A DNA stretch of 64,000 bases from a virus, in IMG/VR virus record IMGVR_UViG_3300047157_000137, positions 1-64,000 of that record; one strand, written 5' to 3'. Positions within the stretch are counted from its first letter, which is position 1, and each line of letters starts with the position of its first letter. The notes under the pieces are model-generated. The model made no database searches and was not told the origin of the DNA. It saw only the letters and a list, made by a program, of their open reading frames with translations. Both the position numbers and the translations under genes were made by a program. Below, piece by piece: positions 17,740 through 25,039 of this stretch.

Positions 17740-18468
17740 TTAAAGGGTTTTACTAATAAAATATTGTTTCGGATCGAAACTGTCTGTCTTATAAAACAGA
17801 TCGTAAGCCTCACAGGCTCTTTTAACCTTGTCCTGCCCAGTTTCATAAAACTGAGGTGAACAGTCATAAATACCTATTTGATGTGTTTTTTTGTCTATAA
17901 CAATAAACATAAATTCATAACCAAATAAGCTACTATAAATAAAAGCTTGACTATCGTAATTGTATTTAGAAGCTGAGTATCTAAATTTAGTAAGATCGGC
18001 TGTAGTCTTCAAATCAATGATTAACTTTTCATCGTGATTAACTATGTCAGCTTTACCTTTCCACATTTGTCCTTCAAGTTCTGTAATACCAGGTTGTTCA
18101 TATTCAACGTTACCTGTTATTAAACTTTTACATACATCATTACTCATGATCTTGTCTCTCATTAATTCTATAGAGTCAACTTCATGTTGTAGTAGACATA
18201 ACTCTCCTCCAGCTATATCTTTATAAGCTTTAGTATTTCTAGTAGACGATTTCACAACCTTATACTTTTCAAGCTTGTTTGGCTCTAGTATAGCTGTGTG
18301 AAAATAACCACCGACTAAAAATGCAGCCGATGGTGGTGACTGTTGTCCAAGTGCTAAAGGGTTGTTTAACAAAGCTGATATGTCTGAGTTACTAAGGTAT
18401 TGTTTACCAAAGTCGCCATAGTAATGCTCATCAATTTTAAGCTTATCTAACACCTCTTGTTTAGTCAT
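17740..18468 (-). CDS. RecB-like / RecE-type exonuclease (PD-(D/E)XK)
   Basis: The 242-residue protein matches phage exodeoxyribonuclease VIII-like C-terminal domains. An N-terminal YLSNSDISALLNNP helix is followed by an FLVGGYFHTAILEP segment (His near residue 57), GKADIV with the catalytic Asp near residue 139, LIIDLKTT with Asp/Lys near 152-154, and a helix with YDSQAFIY. Such enzymes resect double-stranded DNA to give ssDNA for the annealing protein, which is encoded 1 nt upstream (ERF family). The pair forms a Red-like recombination module. Confidence 0.85.
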   Translation of the reverse strand: MTKQEVLDKLKIDEHYYGDFGKQYLSNSDISALLNNPLALGQQSPPSAAFLVGGYFHTAILEPNKLEKYKVVKSSTRNTKAYKDIAGGELCLLQHEVDSIELMRDKIMSNDVCKSLITGNVEYEQPGITELEGQMWKGKADIVNHDEKLIIDLKTTADLTKFRYSASKYNYDSQAFIYSSLFGYEFMFIVIDKKTHQIGIYDCSPQFYETGQDKVKRACEAYDLFYKTDSFDPKQYFISKTL

Positions 18469-18469
18469 A

Positions 18470-18976
18470 CTATAATGTTATTTGTTTTTCTATTTCAGGA
18501 GTTACATTATATTTCTTTTTGATAGCATCGAGCTTTCCACCGGCTTGTACAAAGTCTTTAGCTTTTTGTATAGCTGCTTTGTTCATAGGTAAACCATTGG
18601 TTGCATCAGCATCTTTGGTATCATCAATTAGGAATAAGTTACCTAATGCATATTTCTTCCCATAACTTGAAGCAGTACCGAACTGTTGTGGTGTCTGCAT
18701 ACCTTTTTGATTAAGATCAACACCAACTAACGCTGTAGCAGGTATTGTATTTTCTCCATCAGATATAGTAGCACAACTTTCAATAATAGGCACAGGACTA
18801 GTCTCAACTAAGTTTTCATTAATTGTTACTGTTACTCCTAATTCTAATAAATAGGGTTTTGTTGCTTCAAGGATGTCTTCGGCGGAGCGGAAGTAATATT
18901 TGCCGAATGAGTTAAATCTACTTTTCTTCGATTTAAATTTTGTCTGGATCGTAGCCAGCTTTTGGTTTAAGGTCAT
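18470..18976 (-). CDS. erf: ERF-family ssDNA-annealing recombinase
   Basis: The 168-residue protein has the ERF signature: KYYFRSAEDILEATKPYLLELG at the N-terminus and TPQQFGTASSYGKKYALGNLFLIDD in the middle, followed by a linker and a small C-terminal helix-turn segment. ERF proteins anneal complementary single strands and circularise or recombine phage DNA; they work with an exonuclease, which is the next gene downstream. A short gap of 43 nt separates it from the upstream sigma-factor gene, with no recognisable promoter. Confidence 0.88.
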   Translation of the reverse strand: MTLNQKLATIQTKFKSKKSRFNSFGKYYFRSAEDILEATKPYLLELGVTVTINENLVETSPVPIIESCATISDGENTIPATALVGVDLNQKGMQTPQQFGTASSYGKKYALGNLFLIDDTKDADATNGLPMNKAAIQKAKDFVQAGGKLDAIKKKYNVTPEIEKQITL

Positions 18977-19019
18977 AGTTATATAATTACATGTTAAATT
19001 TAAGTTTTACAAGAGTAAA

Positions 19020-19787
19020 CTACAGGTAGTCAAGCACTTGCGAGTGATCTACGTTATCAATTAGTTTATCTACAGCTTGTTTTTTAAGCTCTGAAACACG
19101 TACATAAGCACTGCTTCCTTCGATCTTTAAAATGTCTGCAATTTTATTAGCCGAATGTTTTTCACAGTCTAATCCATAGCTTAATCTTAAGACCTCATAT
19201 TCTTTTTCGTTTAAATGAGTTTTTAATAAACCAGTTAAATAAACGTTTAATAAACCTATATTATAAGGCTCTGATTTATCTGCAATTTGATAGATCATAG
19301 ACTCTTCATCATCTGCATGTTTGGGTTTGTCATCAATAGATAAAAACATACTATTAAAAAACATAGCAACCATCTTTTGATCTTTACCGTTGTTTTTGCG
19401 TATTTCATTAAGTTTGTGCTCAGGTATTCTTATGTCTCCTCTGTTTGTATCAACAGCACGTCTTATGCCACCTTTAATACGTTTAGATAAAAATGATTTT
19501 AATGTTTTTTCTTGATCGTTTGATTCACCTAATCTTACCCAGTCTATTTTTCTAATAGCTTTAGTTAAGCTTAAATTACCTTCTTGTATAAGATCATTAA
19601 TACTCATTACACCTGATGCTTGTTGTGTTGTAGAAAATTTACGAGCTATGTTTTCTACTAAAAGCATAAACTTCCATTGCAATTGTTCTTGACTTAAATA
19701 TTGAATATCAATATCCTCTATCTTTTTTAATTGTATTAACAAATCATTTTTATAACGAATATAGTTAGGTATATTATATTTTTTCAT
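19020..19787 (-). CDS. phage-encoded sigma-70 family factor
   Basis: The 255-residue protein has sigma region 2 features (DLIQEGNLSLTKAIRKIDW, the core-binding helix, then KRIKGGIRRAVD, the DNA-melting/-10 helix) and region 4 features near the C-terminus (LNEKEYEVLRLSYGLD, SANKIADILK, a helix-turn-helix for the -35 box). Region 3 is degenerate and carries an insert, and region 1.1 is missing. It should redirect host RNA polymerase to phage promoters. It overlaps the end of the upstream helix-turn-helix gene by 14 nt. The promoter class it reads is not known from sequence. Confidence 0.85.
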   Translation of the reverse strand: MKKYNIPNYIRYKNDLLIQLKKIEDIDIQYLSQEQLQWKFMLLVENIARKFSTTQQASGVMSINDLIQEGNLSLTKAIRKIDWVRLGESNDQEKTLKSFLSKRIKGGIRRAVDTNRGDIRIPEHKLNEIRKNNGKDQKMVAMFFNSMFLSIDDKPKHADDEESMIYQIADKSEPYNIGLLNVYLTGLLKTHLNEKEYEVLRLSYGLDCEKHSANKIADILKIEGSSAYVRVSELKKQAVDKLIDNVDHSQVLDYL

Positions 19788-20415
19788 TTTCTTGATTTAA
19801 AAGTTCTTTTTCTTTTTTAAGTTCATAGCTCATATTTCTATGTATAGTTCTAGCAGAACAATCTAATAGGCCTGCAAGTCTGTTTATAGTTATTCTTTTA
19901 CCCATGTCATTTATATCTAACATGCATTGATAAATATCATCTTCGTGTATTCTTTTTGATCTACCTATTAATTGACCTACGATCGTTAGTTTTTGTGACA
20001 GATCTAAAGGGCAATTGTCATTAAATATAACTTTTCTTAATTTATTTTTAGGGGGTTCTTCAAGATCACACATACTTACATCATATATTATTCTTTTAAG
20101 TAATTCTGGAGGTATATCAAACGCAATAAATCCATAATTATAATTAGCTATTGTTTCCGCAAGCTTTGTAAACTCATTCATGTCTAGTTGTGGGTTTAAA
20201 TACCACAAGACTAACAAATGCCATTTTAATGATTTGTATGTAGTAATTTTAGCTTTACTACGAAACAGATCATAACATTCATAAGTACCTTCTTCATAAA
20301 ATTTACCGTACTCAAACTCTAATGTAGGTTTATCTGTTATTGGATTACGTCTGTATACAATCCGCCTCTTGTTTAAATAATATAAATAACGCGGTATTGT
20401 TACGTAATGTGACAT
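19774..20415 (-). CDS. helix-turn-helix protein, probable regulator or replication initiator
   Basis: The 213-residue protein ends with a helix-turn-helix (ITINRLAGLLDCSARTIHRNMSYELKKE, about residues 175-205). The N-terminal half contains a YRRNPITDKPTLEFEYG segment and a helical domain rich in Leu/Tyr. It lies immediately upstream of the sigma factor and overlaps it, so the two are probably translated together. No named family is certain. It could regulate transcription or bind the replication origin. Confidence 0.65.
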   Translation of the reverse strand: MSHYVTIPRYLYYLNKRRIVYRRNPITDKPTLEFEYGKFYEEGTYECYDLFRSKAKITTYKSLKWHLLVLWYLNPQLDMNEFTKLAETIANYNYGFIAFDIPPELLKRIIYDVSMCDLEEPPKNKLRKVIFNDNCPLDLSQKLTIVGQLIGRSKRIHEDDIYQCMLDINDMGKRITINRLAGLLDCSARTIHRNMSYELKKEKELLNQENEKI

Positions 20416-20540
20416 TAGCCTCTTACTCTTTTAGTCTTAGACCTATTGTCACGTTTAGGTTTTTGAAATGCTTTAACTTTATCTGAAATGTTAAAAACAT
20501 TAGTTTTTATTAAATGCTTTATTTGTTTACTTGTACTCAT
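20415..20540 (-). CDS. 41-residue basic peptide
   Basis: The frame from the ATG at 20540 encodes 41 residues ending in a run of basic residues (KPKRDNRSKTKRVRG). Its stop overlaps the next ATG (TAATG). Its start lies 14 nt inside the end of the upstream 3D-domain gene. The basic tail suggests nucleic-acid or ribosome binding. Function unknown. Confidence 0.55.
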   Translation of the reverse strand: MSTSKQIKHLIKTNVFNISDKVKAFQKPKRDNRSKTKRVRG

Positions 20541-20874
20541 ATAATTTAATTTTAACATTAGTCCATTTACCTCCCTTCATTGTCTCGTCGACCAGGAAGT
20601 CTATTCTGTTAGTCCATCTTTTATTCATTCTATCTCTTATGACCCAAAGGCCATTCATATCACCTGCATTGCTAACAACAACTACAGTATTCATTTTAAA
20701 ACCTTTAGCTTCAAGATCCCGAGATACAGCAATTATTCTGTGTATCTCAGGGTTGTTCATATTGATTTTAAAATTTGTAGCTGTTCTATCAGGCGTACTG
20801 TCTGTCTGAGACGGTGTTGCGTGATATATCGTAGCGGTCACAGTCAAAAGGGTACTTAGTATAAGGTTTTTCAT
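20527..20874 (-). CDS. exported 3D-domain-like protein
   Basis: The 115-residue protein starts with a signal peptide (MKNLILSTLLTVTATIYHA). Its C-terminal half (TVVVVSNAGDMNGLWVIRDRMNKRWTNRIDFLVD) resembles the 3D domain (named for conserved aspartates) of lytic transglycosylases and resuscitation-promoting proteins. The aspartates in VIRDRM and RIDFLVD are visible. It may act on the cell wall or at the cell surface. It overlaps both neighbours. The enzyme activity is inferred. Confidence 0.6.
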   Translation of the reverse strand: MKNLILSTLLTVTATIYHATPSQTDSTPDRTATNFKINMNNPEIHRIIAVSRDLEAKGFKMNTVVVVSNAGDMNGLWVIRDRMNKRWTNRIDFLVDETMKGGKWTNVKIKLYEYK

Positions 20875-21325
20875 TTTTATTAATTATAGTTTTCTTATCA
20901 TTAATATAGTAATTCCAATAAGCTTTAACAGAATTACCTTCAACTTTATATTCATCAGGCATACATTGTGGCGGTTGTGTAAAACCGGTATGTAATATAC
21001 CACCTGGATATTTAGCTAATGGTTTTTTACATTTAGTAATACTCATATGTATTTTACCATAACGCTTAGTATACTCATCGCCAAGTGCAAGCATGTAATG
21101 GTATAGCCAATAATAGTTTTGACCAGACTGTCTAGCCCATATGGTAGACGGATGATTTACATGCGCTTTCTTATAAGGTATATCCTCACATTCATAATCG
21201 AGGTTATACATGCGATGAGCGGTACATAGCATTTGTGCTGCTTCGAGTATCATCTTAACTTTATGTTTGTCATAATGATAAGCGGCAGCTTCATAAGGGT
21301 CAGGGTGTAAATAAAATATATTCAT
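20789..21325 (-). CDS. conserved phage protein (MNIFYLHxDP family)
   Basis: The 178-residue protein has the recognisable start MNIFYLHPDPYEAAAYHYDKHKVKMILEAAQMLCTAHR, and further a HVNHPSTIWARQSGQNYYWLYHYMLALGDEY segment. This family is widespread in phages of marine bacteria and T4-like phages, and is of unknown function, sometimes loosely linked to DNA glycosylases. His/Asp/Lys-rich positions (HYDKHKVK) could form an active site. It overlaps the next gene by 86 nt, which is unusually long here, so one of the two starts may be internal. Confidence 0.65.
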   Translation of the reverse strand: MNIFYLHPDPYEAAAYHYDKHKVKMILEAAQMLCTAHRMYNLDYECEDIPYKKAHVNHPSTIWARQSGQNYYWLYHYMLALGDEYTKRYGKIHMSITKCKKPLAKYPGGILHTGFTQPPQCMPDEYKVEGNSVKAYWNYYINDKKTIINKNEKPYTKYPFDCDRYDISRNTVSDRQYA

Positions 21326-21423
21326 GTCTTATTTACTCTGTTATAATGTTGATCAAGTAGCATATTGGCAACTTCTATGCTGATCATATTGTCGTTATAC
21401 AATTGCCATACTAGCTTACTCAT
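21322..21423 (-). CDS. 33-residue peptide
   Basis: An ATG at 21423 overlapping the ligase stop (ATGAGTAA) opens a 33-codon frame whose TGA overlaps the next ATG (ATGA). The product (MSKLVWQLYNDNMISIEVAN...) is a possible small helix. Overlaps on both ends are the only support. Function unknown. Confidence 0.45.
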   Translation of the reverse strand: MSKLVWQLYNDNMISIEVANMLLDQHYNRVNKT

Positions 21424-22270
21424 AGTTACGAATAGTTTTAAACAATGGGTGTCTGTAACTACCGTACTGAGTACGTTCGAAATAAGTAAACGTAGCTCGT
21501 TTGCCTATGTAGTCATGAATATTTTTAAGTATATTAGCTAGATCTTTGTAGTTGTAGCCTTTACCTGGAGGACAACCAAACTCTATACCATCATCATCTT
21601 GCATTAGAAACTTGCCAAGAGTACCTTCACGTTTACCTTTGCCGATTTCGTAACCTATAATTGTAGCTTCGGTGTCATTAAAGTCTTTAAACTTTTGTAA
21701 GTTGTAAGATCGTTTTTGCTGATAAGGTTTGTCTAGACGTAGTATAGAGCCTTCGTAACCGTTATTTAGATTATACTGATGTCTTAATTTTGCAGAGTCT
21801 TTAGAATTAACTAGAGTAGTTTCTACGTATTTGATACATAGTTGTACATATCAGAACAAGCTAGTTGATCAGATCTGTAACTGTAAGGCTTGTCCATAAC
21901 TGTTTCTATATAATCATAGCAATGAAACTGTATTAGCCTCTCAGCTTCAGCTTTATCAGCATCAGTTGGTTTTTGTTTTCTAACTAATGATATAATCTTT
22001 TCGAAAGTCATCTTTAAGATCATGGTTGTATAATTCACCGTCGAGTACGACATCTACATTAGCATAGTCAAAGAAAAATTTGTTTAACGATAGTTTAATG
22101 TGTTCAAGATTGTGAAATTCTTTACCTGTACGTGAGAAACATCTGATGTTTTCTTTGTCGTCGACGTATATAACACACCTTACGCCGTCAAGCTTAGGTT
22201 GAATGTATACTTTCTCGGACCAGTCGACAGGTTTTTTGTCTACTTTGTATGCGAGCATTGGTTTAATCAT
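21416..22270 (-). pseudogene. ATP-dependent DNA ligase, split by two frameshifts
   Basis: The gene is spread over two frames. Segment 1 (22270 to about 22004) has the nucleotidyl-lysine motif VYIQPKLDGVRC, SRTGKEFHN and the VLDGELYNHDL motif. Segment 2 (about 22003 to 21840) is in another frame: FEKIISLVRKQKPTDADKAEAERL, typical of T7-like ligases. Segment 3 (about 21836 to 21416) returns to the first frame: KYVETTLVNSKD, the GYEGSILRL motif, RSYNLQKFK (motif V), and an OB-fold C-terminus ending RHPLFKTIRNYE. All ligase motifs are present, so only one extra base near 22001-22007 (GAC TTT CGA) and one missing base near 21836-21845 break it. Sequencing error, programmed frameshift or real decay are all possible. 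If intact it would be about 284 residues and would seal nicks in DNA. Confidence 0.85.
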
Positions 22271-22539
22271 AATTTATCTATTTTATTTTGAATTTTAGTT
22301 ATTTTATTTTTCATTATCTCAGCTTTTTCATACTCTTCATCATCAATAAATTTGTTTTGAAGTGTACATAATCTGCCGAGTTCATCTTGTAGTATTTCAC
22401 GTTCAGACAATTTACCTTCATATATAGGCTCGTCTTCTACGTATTTAACACCATAAGTTGCTGTTTCAGGGTTAATAAATTCCTGATATAGATCGAATTT
22501 AATTCTATCTAATAGTTTTTGATATTGTCTTTCTGTCAT
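22267..22539 (-). CDS. hypothetical protein with UVR-like helical hairpin
   Basis: The 90-residue protein ends in DDEEYEKAEIMKNKITKIQNKIDKL, a helical hairpin reminiscent of the UVR motif (EEYEKAAxLRDxI) that mediates UvrB/UvrC-type contacts. Its stop overlaps the ligase start (ATGA) and its own start overlaps the stop of the next gene upstream. It may couple to ligase expression. Function unknown. Confidence 0.6.
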   Translation of the reverse strand: MTERQYQKLLDRIKFDLYQEFINPETATYGVKYVEDEPIYEGKLSEREILQDELGRLCTLQNKFIDDEEYEKAEIMKNKITKIQNKIDKL

Positions 22540-22712
22540 TAGTAATTTAATTTTTTAGGATTAGCTAAAAAGTATCTTACATCAGATAGTTGTTCTTCTA
22601 ACGTTTCAATACGTACTAACATTTGTTTTAACGTGTATTTTTCACCGTCCATATGTGATTTAACACCACCTGTAAGGTTACCTATATCCATAATTATATC
22701 TTGTTTAAACAT
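22539..22712 (-). CDS. small hypothetical protein; start reset to second ATG
   Basis: The frame can begin at 22727 (MDNNNM...), but the first ATG and four codons lie inside the promoter-like element at 22718-22749. The second ATG at 22712 lies 13 nt after that element's GGATAATA box, as at its sister sites, so 22712 is preferred, giving 57 residues. The product (MFKQDIIMDIGNLTGG...) has a helical KQMLVRIETLEEQLSDVRYFL segment. Function unknown. Confidence 0.55.
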   Translation of the reverse strand: MFKQDIIMDIGNLTGGVKSHMDGEKYTLKQMLVRIETLEEQLSDVRYFLANPKKLNY

Positions 22713-22717
22713 ATTAT

Positions 22718-22749
22718 TATTATCCATTGTCTATCGTATTTAGTTTGTA
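22718..22749 (-). promoter_or_regulatory. 32-bp early promoter-like element, copy 1
   Basis: On the minus strand the order is TACAAACTAAATAC, exactly 10 variable bases, then GGATAATA. The second box resembles a -10 (GATAAT) and the ATG at 22712 follows the GG by 13 nt. The element overlaps the 3' end of the upstream gene. Six copies with identical spacing occur in this arm. Confidence 0.7.
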
Positions 22750-23234
22750 ATTTTAGTTCTATTTACTGCATCAGTTTCTACTAAAAACTTTTCAGTCCAG
22801 TCAGTATAACCCATGTTTCTTTGCTTATACCTGTGTATAAGTTTGTCAGGTGTACCGACAAATTCACATACGTTATTGTACTGATTATAAGCGCTTAACC
22901 ATACGTCAGACTTACCTGTCCATATAATCCACGTGTACTCATGATCTACAGAGTCAACATTAGGATATAAGTATTGACTATTGTAATGAAAGTCGTATAC
23001 TAAATGTGATGCTATTCTTGAGCCATCACCAAAGTTTTTAAAACCTCTATATTCTTGCATGTGATTAATCCAGTTTGCAAGCTCTATACCTCTCCACTCA
23101 GGATAGCCATCATGGTGTAGATACATGTGAATATAAGATTTGTCACTAACAAGTTGAGGTTTAAGTGCAAAACCTGCTTCGTGATCTTCTGCGTATGATC
23201 TATCAACGACCATTGTCATGTTTCTTGTACTCAT
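22740..23234 (-). CDS. conserved phage protein (HxDGYPE family)
   Basis: The 164-residue protein contains SYIHMYLHHDGYPEWRGIELANWI, a signature seen in many phage proteins of unknown function (HWDGYPE pattern), plus Trp/Tyr-rich segments (EYTWIIWTGKSDVWLSAYNQYN). Its start overlaps the stop of the upstream small membrane protein (TAATG). The last codons overlap promoter-like element 1. Function unknown. Confidence 0.65.
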   Translation of the reverse strand: MSTRNMTMVVDRSYAEDHEAGFALKPQLVSDKSYIHMYLHHDGYPEWRGIELANWINHMQEYRGFKNFGDGSRIASHLVYDFHYNSQYLYPNVDSVDHEYTWIIWTGKSDVWLSAYNQYNNVCEFVGTPDKLIHRYKQRNMGYTDWTEKFLVETDAVNRTKITN

Positions 23235-23395
23235 TATACTAATTCTTCACCTATGCTGACTATTTCAGCGATTATTAATACTACTACGCCTAATGGTATA
23301 GATGACATTAGGATACTAAAGCCCATGACTCTGATCATAGACTTGAACACACTCACTTTAAAATGAGGTGTAAACTTGTCTTTTAATTTATTCAT
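23234..23395 (-). CDS. 53-residue membrane protein downstream of tRNA-Met
   Basis: The frame from the ATG at 23395 encodes 53 residues: a basic start (MNKLKDKFTPHFK), then a hydrophobic helix at about residues 24-45 (GFSILMSSIPLGVVVLIIAEIV) and an acidic end. The stop overlaps the next ATG (TAATG at 23234). It lies about 20 nt downstream of the tRNA gene, so it is likely co-transcribed with it. Function unknown. Confidence 0.6.
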   Translation of the reverse strand: MNKLKDKFTPHFKVSVFKSMIRVMGFSILMSSIPLGVVVLIIAEIVSIGEELV

Positions 23396-23414
23396 ATTTA
23401 ATTATTAATGTTAG

Positions 23415-23487
23415 TTGCGGCGGATAGATTCGAACTACCGACCTTCGGGTTATGAGCCCGACGAGCTGACCACTGCTCCACGCCGCA
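23415..23487 (-). tRNA. tRNA-Met (CAT)
   Basis: A complete cloverleaf fits: acceptor TGCGGCG/CGCCGCA (7 pairs), D stem GAGC/GCTC with GTGG loop, anticodon stem TCGGG/CCCGA with loop CTCATAA (anticodon CAT), T stem GGTAG/CTATC with loop TTCGAAT, and discriminator A. The CCA end is not encoded. The T1-A72 pair is normal, so it is more like an elongator than an initiator; lysidine-type Ile cannot be excluded. It lies in the small-gene region of the early arm. Confidence 0.93.
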
Positions 23488-23491
23488 TTTT

Positions 23492-23758
23492 TTAGTCTAA
23501 TAAAACCATATAAGCTTTTATATTGTGTTTTCTAAACCAATCTAAACCTTTTCTAAGGTCTTTTTGAATAGCAACAGAGTTAGGATTAAATATTCCTGAC
23601 ATTTCTAAAGTCATAGTTGCACCCATTATAAAGTCATACATGCTTAGTTCTAAGTTTGTTAGCTTGTATGTTTCGCCTGAAAAACGGTTTTCTACTGTAT
23701 CTCCGTCTTTGTAAGTTGTTCCATTGAACCATTTAGGTAATTGTGTTTTGTTGTTCAT
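23492..23758 (-). CDS. hypothetical protein
   Basis: The 88-residue protein starts MNNKTQLPKWFNGTTYKDGDTVENRFSG and looks like a small beta-plus-helix domain. It ends just before the tRNA gene. A segment NRFSGETYKLTNLELSMYDFIMGA recurs in small proteins of AT-rich phages (an LTxxELSMYDFIMG pattern). Its start overlaps the upstream gene by 26 nt. Function unknown. Confidence 0.6.
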   Translation of the reverse strand: MNNKTQLPKWFNGTTYKDGDTVENRFSGETYKLTNLELSMYDFIMGATMTLEMSGIFNPNSVAIQKDLRKGLDWFRKHNIKAYMVLLD

Positions 23759-23987
23759 AATCTAAGTAATCTATTTTTTCGTGATCTTTTTCTATTAATG
23801 AAGCTATGTAATCCCATACTTCACGCTGTCTTTTAGTGTGATCTAACACACCTTGTAGTTGTTCTACTGTTATAAAAGGTGATATATCTTCTTTTATTTC
23901 TTGCTTTAACCTGCTAATGTCATTGTCTAGTGAGTAAATAGTAGCAAAAGCTTTGTCATGTGCTCTGTTTTGTATATCTTTTTCCAT
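23733..23987 (-). CDS. hypothetical helical protein
   Basis: The 84-residue charged helical protein (DNDISRLKQEIKEDISPFI..., KRQREVWDYIASLIEK) is probably a coiled coil. Its start is 1 nt downstream of the next gene upstream, and it ends 26 nt inside the downstream gene. Function unknown. Confidence 0.55.
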   Translation of the reverse strand: MEKDIQNRAHDKAFATIYSLDNDISRLKQEIKEDISPFITVEQLQGVLDHTKRQREVWDYIASLIEKDHEKIDYLDYEQQNTIT

Positions 23988-23988
23988 A

Positions 23989-24222
23989 TTATTTGTTAAT
24001 TATAGAGTTACCATACATTATATCTTGAGCAGATAAATTGTAAGTTTTTATGTCACAGTATACTGATATATCAGATATTTGACTTACAGTTAAGTCATAC
24101 CATGATGTTTCAGACATAAGTGCATACTTAAGTCTTTTAGCGCTAGAATATTTTCTAGCATTTGTTTGCAGTGACAACTTAAAACCTGGTTTTAGTCTGT
24201 CATAAATTGTTTTTAATCTCAT
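23989..24222 (-). CDS. hypothetical basic protein behind promoter copy 2
   Basis: The 77-residue protein begins MRLKTIYDRLKPGFKLSLQTN. It is the first gene after the promoter-like element at 24228-24259: its ATG follows the GGATAATA box by 13 nt. It has basic helices and a Tyr-rich end. Function unknown. Confidence 0.6.
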   Translation of the reverse strand: MRLKTIYDRLKPGFKLSLQTNARKYSSAKRLKYALMSETSWYDLTVSQISDISVYCDIKTYNLSAQDIMYGNSIINK

Positions 24223-24227
24223 ATTTA

Positions 24228-24259
24228 TATTATCCGTGTTAATTTGTATTTAGTTTGTA
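24228..24259 (-). promoter_or_regulatory. 32-bp early promoter-like element, copy 2
   Basis: It has box 1 TACAAACTAAATAC, 10 variable bases, then GGATAATA on the minus strand; the ATG of the next gene follows at 24222. Box 1 overlaps the last codons of the upstream gene. Confidence 0.72.
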
Positions 24260-24477
24260 AGTTCGTGTGCTTCAAATCTTTGTCTTTCTTTGTCTATTAT
24301 ATCACCAATGTGATCTTGCATTGCTACAATATCCATCGCTAATAGTTGTAGTTCAGCTAAACCATTAACTTCATGAACACTCATGTATTCATTTAAGTCA
24401 TTGTTTTGAAGAGCGATAACACAGTCTTCTAAATCTCTTGCAGTATTTTCAAACCTGCAATAACTCATATTTGCCAT
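24250..24477 (-). CDS. small conserved phage protein (MANMSYCRFENT family)
   Basis: The 75-residue protein has the recognisable start MANMSYCRFENTARDLEDC, found in small phage proteins of unknown function. The rest is acidic and helical (ELQLLAMDIVAMQDHIGDIIDKERQRFE). It lies about 20 nt downstream of the structured RNA at 24498-24781 and ends inside promoter-like element 2. Confidence 0.68.
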   Translation of the reverse strand: MANMSYCRFENTARDLEDCVIALQNNDLNEYMSVHEVNGLAELQLLAMDIVAMQDHIGDIIDKERQRFEAHELTN

Positions 24478-24497
24478 ATTTAATTATTTAATGTTAG

Positions 24498-24781
24498 TGG
24501 AAGTGGGCGGAGTCGAACCGCCGTTATCTTAATCAGTTGTTTGCCATAAGCTATTCGGTGCGTTACTGTTTCAAGATCTTACCTTATCACTCCCTTATGA
24601 GAGACACCAGTTGTGGACAGGTAGTTAACTAGTATTATCATTTATCCACACTTTCTGTTTTGACGCACCACGATCGAGCTAATGCCCCGGTAATCGCCTA
24701 ACGTGACCTGTATGCCGCCGTCTCTCTGCCAGCTATTCACTTATGTGTAAGTTAGTGTGACGCAATATGTAATACACTTCC
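24498..24781 (-). ncRNA. structured tmRNA-sized RNA with tRNA-like ends
   Basis: The 284-nt span lacks a credible ORF. Its 3' end is a perfect T arm (GGCGG-TTCGACT-CCGCC) plus CACTTCC and discriminator A. The 5' end GGAAGTG (24781-24775) pairs with CACTTCC over seven bases. Further perfect complements lie inside: CATAAG/CTTATG (24740-24745 with 24545-24550), GAGAGAC/GTCTCTC (24720-24726 with 24599-24605), GGTGCGT/ACGCACC (24663-24669 with 24557-24563) and TGTGGA/TCCACA (24645-24650 with 24612-24617). The third and fourth helices named here interlock as a pseudoknot. Size, tRNA-like closure and pseudoknot fit a divergent tmRNA, but the usual 5' TTCGAC motif and a clear tag ORF were not found. 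The identity stays open. Confidence 0.55.
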
Positions 24782-24849
24782 TGGTTCGGCACCACATACA
24801 TATATTGTCTCCTATTTCTTACCTGTTAAGCTACTCGTCTGGCTACTTT

Positions 24850-25038
24850 TTACTTTCTACGCCAAGATCTGTGAACTCTGTCACTTAGTTCTTGACTTAC
24901 TATTTGTACTTCTAGTACTTGTTTGTTTGCAATAATAGGAATATAACTATATTGCTTTGTTTCGCTACAGTTTACACAGGTTGAATAACCTAGTGCTAGT
25001 CTGCCTGCTGGTATTTTATTGTTACATTTACATTTCAT
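24850..25038 (-). CDS. small zinc-ribbon protein
   Basis: The 62-residue protein begins MKCKCNNKIPAGRLALGYSTCVNCSETK, with CxC and CxxC pairs (Cys3, Cys5, Cys21, Cys24) forming a likely zinc ribbon, followed by a helical tail. Small zinc-finger proteins of this pattern are common in phages. It follows promoter-like element 3 (ATG 12 nt after its GG) and precedes the structured RNA. Confidence 0.68.
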   Translation of the reverse strand: MKCKCNNKIPAGRLALGYSTCVNCSETKQYSYIPIIANKQVLEVQIVSQELSDRVHRSWRRK

Positions 25039-25039
25039 A

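Noticed and set aside
24498-24592. A 95-nt class II tRNA reading of the RNA at 24498-24781 using GGGAGTG (24592-24586) as the 5' acceptor strand.
   Set aside because: The acceptor pairs over seven bases with one G-U, but no D arm or anticodon stem-loop fits between, so a tRNA is not supported.
24498-24781. Group I intron inserted in a tRNA gene.
   Set aside because: The 5' half does not form a D arm or anticodon arm, and the conserved P7/P3 core sequences of group I introns were not found.
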